From Lachnoclostridium edouardi (GTDB lineage Bacteria > Bacillota > Clostridia > Lachnospirales > Lachnospiraceae), in NCBI RefSeq assembly GCF_900240245.1, contig NZ_OESQ01000001.1, positions 2,892,451-2,956,450 of the forward strand: a stretch of DNA of 64,000 nt. Reading direction: 5' to 3'. Position numbers and translations under genes: made by a program. A model generated the notes under the pieces. The model saw only the letters and a list, made by a program, of their open reading frames with translations. It ran no database searches and was not told where the DNA came from. The number at the start of each line of letters is the position of its first letter. Position 1 is the first letter of the stretch. This document shows positions 1-9,575 of this stretch, piece by piece.

Positions 1-1
1 G

Positions 2-544
2 CCATGGCTGGGGAAACAGGGAGAAAGGGAAATGCAGCTGGCGGGATTAATGGATGAACATATGGGAGCAGATTCCAGGACTGTATATATGAAGGAGGGA
101 GATTCCTTTACAATGGGAGATCTTACTGTTGTCTGCCTGTATCCGGGAGAGGATGATCCGGCGGCAGATAAAAACAGCCAGTCCTTAGTGGCTTTGGCGC
201 AGTTTAAAGATTTTCATATGCTGTTTACAGGAGATACTACAGAGACGTGTGAGAAAATCATGGCGGGAAGGGAAAATGTGCGCCGGTTATTATCAAAGGT
301 TCAAGTGCTAAAGGTGGCTCATCACGGCTCTGACACGTCTACCAGCCAGGCGTTTTTAGAATGTATGGAGCCGGCTCTGGCAATTTTGTCTTATGGAAAG
401 AAAAATTTCTACGGACACCCCAGCCCTTATGTTGTAGAAAGGCTGAGGCAGCATAAAATTTCTGCCCTTTCCACTGCCTTGGCTGGAGCAGTAATATTGG
501 AGACAGACGGAAAAACCCTGCGGATTTCAACAATGAAACAGTAG
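2..544 (+). CDS. comEC: ComEC/Rec2 competence protein, C-terminal part
   Basis: The reading frame is open from the window edge, so the gene starts upstream. The visible 180 residues match the C-terminal metallo-beta-lactamase-like domain of ComEC, the inner-membrane DNA channel of natural transformation: a conserved LFTGDTT motif near the middle, then VLKVAHHGSDTST and a late YGHPSP motif. The membrane channel domain lies outside the window. holA follows after about 90 bases, a common Clostridia gene order. The domain call is firm; whether the full protein is intact cannot be seen. Confidence 0.88.
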   Translation, partial: PWLGKQGEREMQLAGLMDEHMGADSRTVYMKEGDSFTMGDLTVVCLYPGEDDPAADKNSQSLVALAQFKDFHMLFTGDTTETCEKIMAGRENVRRLLSKVQVLKVAHHGSDTSTSQAFLECMEPALAILSYGKKNFYGHPSPYVVERLRQHKISALSTALAGAVILETDGKTLRISTMKQ

Positions 545-564
545 ATTATTTAAAATAGATAAGG

Positions 565-570
565 TATAAT
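565..570 (+). promoter_or_regulatory. Possible -10 box upstream of holA
   Basis: A perfect TATAAT sits 65 bases before the holA start. The -35 position (around 542-547, TAGATT) is a poor match, so this is only a candidate. Confidence 0.3.
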
Positions 571-635
571 AGGTAAGACTTGCCGGAGCTTTAAAAAGGC
601 TTGGCGATACGTTCTGAGAGACAGAAAGGACAGGT

Positions 636-1610
636 ATGCAGGTTTTAAATCAGGATATTAAGGACAAGAATTTTAAGCCGGTTTATTTACTTTATGGAGA
701 AGAAAGCTTTTTAAAAAAAAGCTATAAAAACAGATTGCGCCAGGCAATTACAGACGGCGACGATATGAACTTTAATTATTTTGAGGGAAAAAATATTGAT
801 CTGGATCAGCTGATGAATTTGGCGGACACAATGCCTTTTTTTGCAGAAAAGCGGCTGATTATGGTAGAGGACAGCGGCTTATTTAAAAGTGGAGGGGCCG
901 AAAAGCTGACAGAATATCTGCCTCAGATGCCGGATACTGCCTGCCTTGTTTTTATTGAATCAGAAGTAGATAAAAGAAACAGACTTTTTAAAAAGGTTAA
1001 GGAGCTGGGATATCCGGCTGAAATGGCCAGACAAAGCCCTGGACAGTTGGGAAAATGGGCGGGAACCATTTTGGCCAAAGAGGGCAAGAAGATAACCGGC
1101 AATACAATGGAACTGTTTCTCTCCATGGCGGGCGACGATATGGAAAATATTAAAATGGAGCTGGAGAAGCTGATCAGCTACACTGCAGGCCGGGATGTTA
1201 TTACAAATGAGGATGTAGAGGAAATCTGCACTGTGCGGGCGGTAAATAAGGTATTTGATATGGTAAACGCCATTGTAACGGGAAAGACCAGACAGGCTAT
1301 GGATTTATACGAGGATTTGCTTACGCTGAAGGAGCCGCCTATGAGGATATTGTTTCTCATAGCCAGACAATTCAACCAGATTCTCCAGGTAAAGGAGCTT
1401 ATGGAAAAGGGAATGGATAAAAGCTCTATTGCCTCCAAGCTGAAAATTCAGCCTTTTGTGGCAGGAAAAATTATGCCTCAGTCCAGGTCTTTTACAAAAG
1501 AACAGATTTTGTCTTATGTGGAATTATGTGTTGACATGGAGGAAGCGGTGAAGACGGGGCGGATGCAGGACAGACTGGCTGTAGAGCTGCTGATTACTAA
1601 GAAATATTAA
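636..1610 (+). CDS. holA: DNA polymerase III subunit delta
   Basis: This 324-residue protein has the usual HolA length and features: an N-terminal KPVYLLYGEESFLKK motif that corresponds to the P-loop-like start of the clamp-loader ATPase fold, a central helical domain and a C-terminal collar domain ending in LAVELLITKKY. The delta subunit opens the beta sliding clamp within the clamp-loader complex. The start is ATG with an AGAAAGGA ribosome site upstream. It follows comEC, as in many Firmicutes, and no defect is seen. Confidence 0.93.
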   Translation: MQVLNQDIKDKNFKPVYLLYGEESFLKKSYKNRLRQAITDGDDMNFNYFEGKNIDLDQLMNLADTMPFFAEKRLIMVEDSGLFKSGGAEKLTEYLPQMPDTACLVFIESEVDKRNRLFKKVKELGYPAEMARQSPGQLGKWAGTILAKEGKKITGNTMELFLSMAGDDMENIKMELEKLISYTAGRDVITNEDVEEICTVRAVNKVFDMVNAIVTGKTRQAMDLYEDLLTLKEPPMRILFLIARQFNQILQVKELMEKGMDKSSIASKLKIQPFVAGKIMPQSRSFTKEQILSYVELCVDMEEAVKTGRMQDRLAVELLITKKY

Positions 1611-1627
1611 TACAAAAAGAGGAGGAA

Positions 1628-1930
1628 ATGATTGTGGATGCATTATTCATTTTGTGTGGAATTGCCTGTATTGTAGAAACAGTGATGATGCTGAGAGGAA
1701 AGGATTTTCTGCTGTTTTGGGGATATCCGGACAGAGAAAAGGAGTTCGACCTGCCTGCTTTATGCAAAGCAGAGTGGTGGCTGTTTGCCATAGACGGAGT
1801 GCTGTGCCTGATTATCGGAGGGGCCAGCCAGTATACGAAGTTAAATATGGTGTGCATCGGTCTTGCATTTGCCACATTAGTGGGACATATAGTAAATTTC
1901 AGAAATCCAAAATATAAAAAGAAAAAATAG
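1628..1930 (+). CDS. Small membrane protein, function unknown
   Basis: A protein of about 100 residues with three hydrophobic stretches (about residues 3-20, 53-70 and 72-90) and a basic KYKKKK tail, which suggests a small integral membrane protein. GGAGG lies only two bases before the ATG at 1628; GTG at 1634, in the same frame, has better spacing (eight bases) and may be the real start. It lies 17 bases after holA and 20 before the next transporter, so it is probably cotranscribed. I do not recognise the family with certainty. Confidence 0.7.
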   Translation: MIVDALFILCGIACIVETVMMLRGKDFLLFWGYPDREKEFDLPALCKAEWWLFAIDGVLCLIIGGASQYTKLNMVCIGLAFATLVGHIVNFRNPKYKKKK

Positions 1931-1950
1931 CAAAGCAGGAGACAGAGGAC

Positions 1951-2865
1951 ATGAACAGAAGATCAAGGAGCAACATTATGCTGGTTTTAACAGCATTTAT
2001 TTGGGGAGTTGCTTTTGTAGCTCAAAGTGTGGGAATGGATTACGTAGGGCCTTATACCTTTAATGGGGCCAGATTTCTTATTGGAGGATTAGTGCTGATT
2101 CCATGTATATTTGGTTTTCGTTATTTTAACGGGACAGGGAGAACAATGACAAGAGCAGCTGCAGCCAGGAAAAGGAACACAGGAATTATAGGCGGAATCT
2201 GCTGCGGAATCTGTCTTTGTATTGCCTCCGCCTTACAGCAAATAGGCATTGCGCAGACTACAGTGGGAAAGGCAGGATTTATTACGACTCTTTACATAGT
2301 GATTATTCCCGTGCTAAGTATTGCCCTGGGAAAAAAAGCAGGATTAAAGGTGTGGGTCAGTGTGGCCATAGCAGTGGCCGGCATGTATTTGCTCAGTATT
2401 AAAGAAGGCTTTACTATGGAAAAAGGAGATTTCATGGTACTGCTGTGCGCTGTTGTATTTTCCATTCACATTCTTGTTATTGATTACTTTTCTCCTAAGG
2501 CAGACGGGGTATTTATGTCATGCATTCAATTTTTTACAGCCAGCATTATAGCCATAATTATGGCTTTTATAAAAGAAACGCCTACAATGGAAAGTCTGAC
2601 TGCAGCCTGGGCGCCTGTGCTTTACGCCGGTATTATGTCAAGCGGAGTTGGATATACGCTGCAGGTAGTGGCTCAGAAGGACACAGACCCGGTAGTAGCC
2701 TCTTTGCTTCTTAGCCTGGAATCAGTATTTTCAGTTTTAGCAGGCTGGGTGATTTTGCATCAGGTTTTAAGCGGAAGAGAGCTGTTAGGCTGCGCTTTAG
2801 TATTTTGCGCAGTGATTCTGGCCCAGCTTCCAAATAGAAGAAGCTCCGGCTATGGATTTATATAA
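1951..2865 (+). CDS. EamA/DMT-family transporter
   Basis: A 304-residue, very hydrophobic protein with about ten predicted helices arranged as two EamA repeats. The opening NIMLVLTAFIWGVAFVAQ and the second-half SLLLSLESVFSVLAGW are typical of drug/metabolite transporters of the RhaT/YedA type. It is expected to export small metabolites across the cytoplasmic membrane; the substrate cannot be inferred. It probably belongs to the holA operon, since the gap to the gene before is 20 bases. Confidence 0.88.
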   Translation: MNRRSRSNIMLVLTAFIWGVAFVAQSVGMDYVGPYTFNGARFLIGGLVLIPCIFGFRYFNGTGRTMTRAAAARKRNTGIIGGICCGICLCIASALQQIGIAQTTVGKAGFITTLYIVIIPVLSIALGKKAGLKVWVSVAIAVAGMYLLSIKEGFTMEKGDFMVLLCAVVFSIHILVIDYFSPKADGVFMSCIQFFTASIIAIIMAFIKETPTMESLTAAWAPVLYAGIMSSGVGYTLQVVAQKDTDPVVASLLLSLESVFSVLAGWVILHQVLSGRELLGCALVFCAVILAQLPNRRSSGYGFI

Positions 2866-2894
2866 TTTTTAGGAGAAACGGGGGAGGAAAAAGT

Positions 2895-3524
2895 ATGTAT
2901 ACATGTGATTGCTGTACAGTAAATGAATGTCAGAAGGGGACAAAAGACAAGCTTCCTAAAAACTGTCCTATGCATTTTATGGAAATGTACACAGAACCTA
3001 TGAAGGAGTATGAGAAAGAAGAGAACAGGGAATTTTATATTAAATGTTCAGAGATTGAGGCTTTAGGCTACGGCCAGTGGGTGCGCCTTAGGGAAATTAT
3101 AGAGGTTTCTAAAAATATGGGATACGAGAAACTGGGGCTGGCTTTTTGCTACGGTTTAAGAGAGGAAGCCAGAATTGTAGGAAAAATTCTCAGGAAAGCC
3201 GGTTTCCAGGTGGTTTCCGTAATATGTAAAAACGGCTCTATTTCTAAAGACACTGTGGGGATTCAGGCCAGAGTAAACCCAGATAAGTTTGAAGCAATGT
3301 GCAATCCCATTATGCAGGCAGAGCTTTTAAATGAACAGGAAACTGAGTTTAATATTGCCTTAGGACTTTGCGTAGGACACGACTCCCTATTTTATAAATA
3401 TTCCAAGGCAATGGTTACTACCTTAGTGGCAAAGGACAGGGTTCTGGGCCACAATCCGGCGGCAGCTATTTACTGCCATGACGGATATTTGGCAAAACAA
3501 TTTAAACCCACAGAGATAAAGTAA
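2895..3524 (+). CDS. DUF1847 metal-binding protein
   Basis: A 209-residue soluble protein. The N-terminus has a cysteine cluster (CDCCTVNEC, then NCPMHF) and more cysteines appear late (CVGHDSLFYK, AAAIYCHDG), the pattern of the DUF1847 family, which is predicted to bind a metal or iron-sulfur centre. Its biological role is unknown. A GGGGGAGGAA ribosome site precedes the ATG. A strong terminator follows, closing the comEC-holA-side transcription unit. Confidence 0.85.
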   Translation: MYTCDCCTVNECQKGTKDKLPKNCPMHFMEMYTEPMKEYEKEENREFYIKCSEIEALGYGQWVRLREIIEVSKNMGYEKLGLAFCYGLREEARIVGKILRKAGFQVVSVICKNGSISKDTVGIQARVNPDKFEAMCNPIMQAELLNEQETEFNIALGLCVGHDSLFYKYSKAMVTTLVAKDRVLGHNPAAAIYCHDGYLAKQFKPTEIK

Positions 3525-3532
3525 AGAACCTG

Positions 3533-3566
3533 AAAAAATAGTTGGGCGCTGCGCCCAACTATTTTT
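3533..3566. terminator. Bidirectional rho-independent terminator
   Basis: A near-perfect hairpin with arms around AATAGTTGGGC and GCCCAACTATT, A-rich on the left and T-rich on the right, separates the plus-strand DUF1847 gene from the convergent AEC transporter. It can work on both strands. Confidence 0.9.
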
Positions 3567-4497
3567 ATATCACAATCTGATAGATATATACTAATACAGG
3601 CATAGTAATAATGCACAGCAGGGTAGTCATAATGTTTACTGAGCTGGCATAGCGTGCATCCTTGTCGTAAACCTGGGCCATTTGGGTAATGGTGGAGGCA
3701 GAAGGGGTGATGATTGCCAGGAAGGTAACTAAAAGAATAGTTTTTCCGTCAGGCAGTATATATGGAAGACGGCTGATAAAAAGTACGGCTATGGCGGCCA
3801 ATGGCAGGATAATCAGTCTAAGGAAGGTGACTAAATAAATACGTTTGTTGGAAAATACCTGTTTTAAATCAGTGCTGCCAATCAGCATACCAGTAACAAT
3901 CATACAAAGAGGCCCAATCATATTTCCCACAGAGCTCATAGTTCCTGTAATGATTTCCGGCAGGCGGATTTTGGAGAAAAATAAAACCAGGCCAGCCACA
4001 ATAGAAATCATATTTATGTTAAGAATAAATTTTTTAATATCCCATTTTTTGTCGTCGCTGAAGGCATTTTTACAGTGGGTCCACAGCATAACAGTCTGAA
4101 CAGACAGAAAGCCGCTGGCATATAAAAGCCATTCCTGGCCTAAAACATATGTAATCAGAGGAATAATCAGATTGCCTGAATTAGAGTAGTAGACAGAGGT
4201 CCATTCTACTACATTTAAGTGAAAAACAGATCTGAAAAGCCAGGTAAGTAAAAGTAAAGTCAGCTGAAGCAAAATAGAGGCTGCTATGGTAAGCAGAAGT
4301 CCGTGCATTTTTTCTTCAGTGAAAGATACCTGAAAGGAATTAATCAGCACGCAGGGCATGATTAAATATAGTACGAGAATAGAAATGATTCTGCTGTCAG
4401 AGTCCTTTAATATATTCATGCGCACAATTATATATCCCATTAATATCATAAGAAAAAGCTCTAAAATTTGTTTTATAAGTAAAATACTTATTTCCAT
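3565..4497 (-). CDS. AEC-family transporter (auxin efflux carrier type)
   Basis: A 310-residue membrane protein with about ten hydrophobic segments. The N-terminus (LFLMILMGYIIVRMNIL) and the NSGNLIIPLI motif around residue 110 are hallmarks of the AEC/MdcF family of permeases for organic acids and related anions. It is transcribed alone on the minus strand, convergent with the DUF1847 gene and divergent from the PAP2 gene. Substrate unknown. Confidence 0.87.
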   Translation of the reverse strand: MEISILLIKQILELFLMILMGYIIVRMNILKDSDSRIISILVLYLIMPCVLINSFQVSFTEEKMHGLLLTIAASILLQLTLLLLTWLFRSVFHLNVVEWTSVYYSNSGNLIIPLITYVLGQEWLLYASGFLSVQTVMLWTHCKNAFSDDKKWDIKKFILNINMISIVAGLVLFFSKIRLPEIITGTMSSVGNMIGPLCMIVTGMLIGSTDLKQVFSNKRIYLVTFLRLIILPLAAIAVLFISRLPYILPDGKTILLVTFLAIITPSASTITQMAQVYDKDARYASSVNIMTTLLCIITMPVLVYIYQIVI

Positions 4498-4537
4498 AGT
4501 ATAGCTGTACCCTCCATTTTTTTGTCATTAAGGATTA

Positions 4538-4565
4538 ATTATAGCATAGAAACAGGAAAACACAA
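4538..4565 (-). promoter_or_regulatory. Promoter of the AEC transporter gene
   Basis: Read on the minus strand there is TTGTGT (4560-4565), a 16-base spacer and a perfect TATAAT (4538-4543), about 40 bases before the start codon. Confidence 0.6.
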
Positions 4566-4582
4566 TACGGATGATTCCTGAA

Positions 4583-4611
4583 TTGACAGATTTCAGCCCA
4601 GTCAGTATACT
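4583..4611 (+). promoter_or_regulatory. Sigma-A promoter of the PAP2 phosphatase gene
   Basis: A consensus TTGACA (4583-4588), 17-base spacer and TATACT (4606-4611) lie about 54 bases before the ATG. This is one of the best promoters in the window. Confidence 0.75.
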
Positions 4612-4664
4612 TAATTTATTAGCTGTAATAAAGTGGAAAAGGTTTAAGAATAAGGAGAGTTGTT

Positions 4665-5357
4665 ATGGAGTTTTTGCGGTTGTTAGAGGAATTCAGAACG
4701 CCGATGCTGGATGTGTGCTTTCAGGGAATAACGTGGCTGGGACAAAGTACATTTCTCGGGCTGATGGCGTTATTTTTATATTTTGCAGTAAGCAAAAAAA
4801 TAGCTTATGAGACATTAACAGCCTTTTTTCTGTCCGGGATTTTGCTTCAGGCTGTTAAGCTGCTTTTCAGGGTGCCTAGACCATGGGTGCTGGACCCGGA
4901 TTTTACGCCTGTGGCCTGGGCGGTGTCGGCCGCTACAGGATACTCCTTTCCCAGCGGTCATACTCAGGGAGCGGCAGTATTTTTCGGCACACTATTTTTG
5001 TACGCTCCCGGAAAGATAAAAAAGGCCGGGTGCGCCGCTGTAATTTTAGCAGTAGGATTTTCCAGAATGTATTTAGGCTGCCATACGCCTAAGGATGTAG
5101 CAGTAGGGATGGCTTTAGGAATTCTGGCAGTAGCCGCAGTAAGAAGGGCGGGACTGGATTTTACAGGCAAGGTATCTCAAAAAGAAAAGAATACTATGAT
5201 TTTTCTTGGGATTCTCTCTGGGGCAGGTCTTTTTCTAAGTCTTTTAATGGCAGGAATCAGTTATGTGCCCTGGGAAGAGGCGGCAGACTGTATAAAGGTA
5301 TCTGTATTAGGCATGGGATTTCTCGGCCTGTGGCTGGCAGAACGAAGAGAAAAATGA
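4665..5357 (+). CDS. PAP2-family membrane phosphatase
   Basis: A 230-residue membrane protein with the three phosphatidic-acid phosphatase signatures in order: K-x6-RP (KLLFRVPRP, about residue 66), PSGH (about residue 99) and SR-x5-H-x3-D (SRMYLGCHTPKD, about residue 131). The catalytic histidines act on lipid phosphates such as undecaprenyl pyrophosphate or phosphatidic acid on the outer membrane face. GGAGAG precedes the ATG. The M3 peptidase follows closely. Confidence 0.9.
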   Translation: MEFLRLLEEFRTPMLDVCFQGITWLGQSTFLGLMALFLYFAVSKKIAYETLTAFFLSGILLQAVKLLFRVPRPWVLDPDFTPVAWAVSAATGYSFPSGHTQGAAVFFGTLFLYAPGKIKKAGCAAVILAVGFSRMYLGCHTPKDVAVGMALGILAVAAVRRAGLDFTGKVSQKEKNTMIFLGILSGAGLFLSLLMAGISYVPWEEAADCIKVSVLGMGFLGLWLAERREK

Positions 5358-5377
5358 TATGATAATAAAAGAAACTG

Positions 5378-7330
5378 TTGAAATTATTTAAAGGCAAGGA
5401 TGTGGTGGCTATAAAAACGAGTAAATTTTTTAAATATGCTGCAGGCAGTATATTGACGGCAGCAGTGTTTACCATACCTTTTTTCAGTTCTGTTCAGGGG
5501 GCAAGCACATCGCCTGGTCAGGAAGCAGATCGTAAGTATATAGATTTTTCTCAAATTACCTATACTGGATTTGAGACAGAGGAAATTGAAAAAGCGCTGA
5601 AGGAAATGGACAATCTTTGCGCTGATCCAAAACCAGGCGGGAAGGAGCAGGTCAGGAGGCTGTATCACCAGATCATTTGTCAGGTAGATGAAATGGGAAC
5701 TCAGCAGCTGATTTTAACAGTAGATTATTATAATGATGTGGCAGACCAGGAAATACAAAAAGAGATGCTGAAAATGGCAGATCTGGAAAGTGAAATTTTA
5801 GATGAAGTACAGTTGACCTTAAAAAAGGCAATTCATTCACCCTATGGAGATATTTTAAAGGAGGAGATGGGGCCTGCTGCAGTGGAAATCCTGAATTCTT
5901 ATGAGGAAATGTCTCAAAAGGAGTTTTTGCTGTCCTCCATGGAAAACAGCCTGGTGCAGCAGTATAATCAGGCTGCCGTGAAATGCTATGAAGTGGAAGT
6001 GGACGGTAAGAAATGGACGGAAAAAAGTCTTTATGAAAGCAGTATAGAGGAAAATGAATTTTATAAAATAAAGTTGGCTCTGGACCGTGAAAAAAATAAG
6101 GCCACAGGAGAAATTTTCAGGGAGTTGGTGCAGGTGAGAACCCAGCTGGCCAGAGAAAACGGATATGAAAATTACGCGGATTATGCCTACAGGGAAATAT
6201 ATCACAGAGATTTTACACCGGAGGATGTGGAGACTCTATATGAAGATGTAAAACAGTATTTAGTGCCTTTATATATGGATTTTTCTAAGGCAGCTCAGGG
6301 AATAGATGAAAGGGCTTTATATAAAGCGGCATCGGAGAAAACAGGAGAAGAAATTCTGGATGACATAGAGCCGTTTATGGAAATGATAGAGCCTGAAATT
6401 GAAGAGGCCTTTTCCTACATGAGGCAGTATCATTTTTACGATATTGAAGACATAGAAGAAAAAATGGATATGGGATTTACAGGCAAGCTGTACTCTTATG
6501 GAACGCCTTTTATTTTTAATGCCCCGGAAAATAATTGGGGGGATTATAGAACTATGATCCATGAGTTTGGACATTATAACGCCATGTTCCATTCTGATGT
6601 GCCTGCTCTTTGGGAAAAAGATAATCTGGATGTGGCGGAAATTCATTCTCAGGGACTGGAACTGCTATTTTTTCCTTACGCAGATGAGTTATTTGGAGAA
6701 GGGGGAGAGGCATTTCAGTATTACACAGTCTTAAATGTTTTGTATGTGGTGACTCAGGGCTTTCTTTATGATGAATTTCAAAACATGATTTATGCATCTC
6801 CTGATATGACCTTGGATAATATGAATCATTTATTTTATCAGCTGTCCCAGGAGTATGGGGAGCAGTATAGTTTACAGGAGCATGAGGAACAGAAAGGGTA
6901 TCAGTGGGTGGATGTCAGTCACACCTTCCAGACGCCTTTTTACTATATCAGCTATGCCACCTCCGGACTGTCAGCCTTAGATATTTGGGAGCTGTCAGGC
7001 AGGGACAGACAGGCTGCAGTGAATAAATATATGGAAATAACAAATTTTGGTTTTCAGGTTCCCTACAGAGAGGCAATAAAACAATGTGGAATGAGAGATA
7101 TTTTTTACCGGGAAACCATTCCCCAGCTGGCGGAGGAAATCAGAGCTGCTATGGAAGTAGATGAGAGAATCGAGAGGCAGGCAAAGGGAAATGAAAATCT
7201 GCTGCTTTTAAAGATTATATTTTTAGGAGGAGCGGCCTTGTTTTTAGGGGGAGCAGTTGTAATCAGAAGAAAAATAAAAGAAAGGACAGATAAAAACTGT
7301 GGAACAGAAAAAGAGAATAGTCAGCTTTGA
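5378..7330 (+). CDS. Membrane-anchored M3-type zinc metallopeptidase
   Basis: A 650-residue protein with the zinc-binding HEFGH motif (HExxH, about residue 395) in the context TMIHEFGHYNAMF, typical of oligoendopeptidase F/M3 peptidases. An N-terminal signal-like helix and a C-terminal helix (LLLKIIFLGGAALFLGGAVV) followed by basic residues suggest an extracytoplasmic enzyme held by a C-terminal anchor, unlike cytosolic PepF. The start is uncertain: TTG 5378 lacks a good ribosome site, while in-frame GTG 5402 has AAAGG seven bases before it. Confidence 0.82.
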   Translation: MKLFKGKDVVAIKTSKFFKYAAGSILTAAVFTIPFFSSVQGASTSPGQEADRKYIDFSQITYTGFETEEIEKALKEMDNLCADPKPGGKEQVRRLYHQIICQVDEMGTQQLILTVDYYNDVADQEIQKEMLKMADLESEILDEVQLTLKKAIHSPYGDILKEEMGPAAVEILNSYEEMSQKEFLLSSMENSLVQQYNQAAVKCYEVEVDGKKWTEKSLYESSIEENEFYKIKLALDREKNKATGEIFRELVQVRTQLARENGYENYADYAYREIYHRDFTPEDVETLYEDVKQYLVPLYMDFSKAAQGIDERALYKAASEKTGEEILDDIEPFMEMIEPEIEEAFSYMRQYHFYDIEDIEEKMDMGFTGKLYSYGTPFIFNAPENNWGDYRTMIHEFGHYNAMFHSDVPALWEKDNLDVAEIHSQGLELLFFPYADELFGEGGEAFQYYTVLNVLYVVTQGFLYDEFQNMIYASPDMTLDNMNHLFYQLSQEYGEQYSLQEHEEQKGYQWVDVSHTFQTPFYYISYATSGLSALDIWELSGRDRQAAVNKYMEITNFGFQVPYREAIKQCGMRDIFYRETIPQLAEEIRAAMEVDERIERQAKGNENLLLLKIIFLGGAALFLGGAVVIRRKIKERTDKNCGTEKENSQL

Positions 7331-8093
7331 CCTGGACCAGACCTTATTAAGTCACAGTACATGGAAAATTCCTGACAGTGCGGTTTGGGCTTTAGAAAAG
7401 CTTAGACAGTCCTCCTGGATTATATTAGCTACAGGAAGAGATATGGATAATTACTACAGCAGAGAATTTAAAGAAATGGTGAGGCCGGACGGGATTATTC
7501 ATTTAAACGGAACTAAAATTACAGTTGGAAATCAGTTAATTTACGAGCATGTAATGGACAAGGATTTGCTTTTAAAGCTGATGAAATACGCAGATGAGAA
7601 GGGATACAGCTTAGGCCTGACAGCAGGAGATGAAGATTATTATCTTCACCCTGAGGAAGTGCGGGCTGCAGATATAAGAAGATGGGGAGAGTGCGGGAGG
7701 CAATTTAAGGACCCGTGGAAGCTTTTACATATGAAGGTGAAAACCCTGGCCTATTTGGGAAATGAGGCAGGGGCTTTAGATATGGAGAAGCAGTTTCCGC
7801 AGCTGAAATTTCCTATGTTCGCAGGAAAAGAGGGGGCTGATGTTGTGGAAATAGAGGCTTCAAAGGCAGAAGGTTTAAAACGGCTGTGCGCTTATTTTAA
7901 TGTGCCTTTAAGGGATACAGTGGCCTTTGGGGACAGCATGAATGATTATGAAATTCTTATGGAGGCAGGCACAGGAGTTGCCATGGGCAACAGCGTGCCT
8001 AAGCTGAAGGAAATTGCAGATTATATTACAACAGATATTGAGGAGGACGGAGTGTGGAACGCCTGTCTGGCCTTAAATCTTTTTGAAAAATAG
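7299..8093 (+). CDS. HAD-superfamily (Cof-type) phosphatase
   Basis: A 264-residue protein with the HAD nucleophile motif DLDQT near residue 11, a C2-type cap domain in the middle and the late motif FGDSMNDYEIL (about residue 207) that binds magnesium. Cof-type members hydrolyse sugar phosphates and similar compounds; the substrate is not predictable. The GTG start lies inside the end of the peptidase gene (32-base overlap), which implies translational coupling. Confidence 0.87.
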   Translation: MEQKKRIVSFDLDQTLLSHSTWKIPDSAVWALEKLRQSSWIILATGRDMDNYYSREFKEMVRPDGIIHLNGTKITVGNQLIYEHVMDKDLLLKLMKYADEKGYSLGLTAGDEDYYLHPEEVRAADIRRWGECGRQFKDPWKLLHMKVKTLAYLGNEAGALDMEKQFPQLKFPMFAGKEGADVVEIEASKAEGLKRLCAYFNVPLRDTVAFGDSMNDYEILMEAGTGVAMGNSVPKLKEIADYITTDIEEDGVWNACLALNLFEK

Positions 8094-8106
8094 AGGAGGA
8101 AATCAT

Positions 8107-9513
8107 ATGGCGGTAAAATACGATTTGGCCATTATCGGAGGCGGACCGGGAGGCTATACAGCAGCCTTAAAGGCAGCTTCACTGGGGTTAGAAACAGTAG
8201 TAATTGAAAAAGAAAAATTAGGCGGCGTATGTTTAAACAGGGGATGTATTCCTACAAAGGCCTTGCTGTTTGCAGCGGGAATGTTTGCGAAAATGCAGGA
8301 CTGCGACGACTTTGGAGTTTCCACAGATTTTATTTCCTTTGATTTTGGGAAAATGCAGGATTATAAACGCCGGTCTGTCAATCAGTACAGACAGGGAATT
8401 AAGGCTCTGTTTGATGAAAACCATATAGATTTGGTGGAGGGAACGGCCACTATAAGAAGAGATAAAAATATAGAGGTAAACGGAGAAGAGGGAAAAGGTT
8501 TTTTTGAGGCGGAAAACATTATTATTGCCACAGGAGCCGCTCCGGCCCTGCCTCCCATTCCCGGCATAGAAAGAGAAGGGGTAATGACCAGCTGCCAGAT
8601 TTTATCTTCCTCTTCATGGAATTATGACAGGCTGACAATTATTGGCGGAGGAGTAATCGGCGTAGAATTTGCCACTATTTTCAATGCCCTGTGCTCTAAG
8701 GTAACGATTCTGGAAAAGTCAGGAAGTCTTTTAGGACCTATGGACAGGGAGGTTTCCACCGCCCTGGAGGAAGAATTAAAGAGAAAGGGAATTGCAGTGT
8801 ACTGCAATGCTTCTGTAAAGGAAATTCAGGAGAACTTAACTTGTGTGGCAGACTGTGGTGGAGAGGAGCTTTCTATTCGGTCCAGCAGAGTGCTGGTGGC
8901 AACAGGGCGTAAGCCGTATATGGAAAAGCTGTTTGGAGCTGACATAAATATTCAGATGGAAAAGGGAAGAATCCAGGTAGACCAGGAATTTATGACCAGC
9001 GAGCCTGGGATTTATGCAGTGGGGGACGTAATATCTAAGATCCAGCTGGCTCACGTGGCGGCTGCCCAGGGCACATATGTAGTGGAGAAAATTGCGGGAA
9101 GAGATCATAGTATTAAGCTGCAGGTAGTGCCAAACAGCATGTTTGTATCTCTGCCTATAGTGCCCAGTTGTATTTTTACAGATCCGGAAATTGCTTCTGT
9201 GGGAATTACAGAGGAAACTGCCAGGGAAATGAATATGAAGGTGCGCTGCGGACATTATAATATGAGTTCTAATGGAAAATCCATTATAGTAAGAGAAAAA
9301 AGCGGATTTATCCGCCTAGTATTTGAGGCATATTCTAACACCATTGTAGGCGCTCAGATTATGTGTCCAAGGGCTACAGATATGGTTGGGGAAATGGCCA
9401 CCGCTATTGCAAACGGCCTGACGGCAGAACAGCTAACTATGGCTATGAGAGCCCATCCGACATATAGTGAGGGCATTGCCGCAGCTATTGAGGACGCTAT
9501 GCGAAAAGCATAA
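8107..9513 (+). CDS. lpdA: Dihydrolipoyl dehydrogenase (E3-type flavoprotein)
   Basis: A flavoprotein disulfide reductase of about 468 residues: N-terminal FAD motif GGGPGGYTAAL, redox pair in GVCLNRGCIPTKALL, an NAD-binding GGGVIGVEFA motif near residue 182, and a C-terminal dimer domain with the catalytic AHPTYSE. It reoxidises lipoamide of 2-oxoacid dehydrogenase or glycine cleavage complexes, but no partner genes are adjacent. ATG 8107 is chosen because GAGGAGGA ends seven bases upstream. Confidence 0.9.
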   Translation: MAVKYDLAIIGGGPGGYTAALKAASLGLETVVIEKEKLGGVCLNRGCIPTKALLFAAGMFAKMQDCDDFGVSTDFISFDFGKMQDYKRRSVNQYRQGIKALFDENHIDLVEGTATIRRDKNIEVNGEEGKGFFEAENIIIATGAAPALPPIPGIEREGVMTSCQILSSSSWNYDRLTIIGGGVIGVEFATIFNALCSKVTILEKSGSLLGPMDREVSTALEEELKRKGIAVYCNASVKEIQENLTCVADCGGEELSIRSSRVLVATGRKPYMEKLFGADINIQMEKGRIQVDQEFMTSEPGIYAVGDVISKIQLAHVAAAQGTYVVEKIAGRDHSIKLQVVPNSMFVSLPIVPSCIFTDPEIASVGITEETAREMNMKVRCGHYNMSSNGKSIIVREKSGFIRLVFEAYSNTIVGAQIMCPRATDMVGEMATAIANGLTAEQLTMAMRAHPTYSEGIAAAIEDAMRKA

Positions 9514-9575
9514 TAGGAATTGCCTGAAAATCAGATTATACAGTTATAAAAGGAGAAGCTTGGGAGGTAAAAATT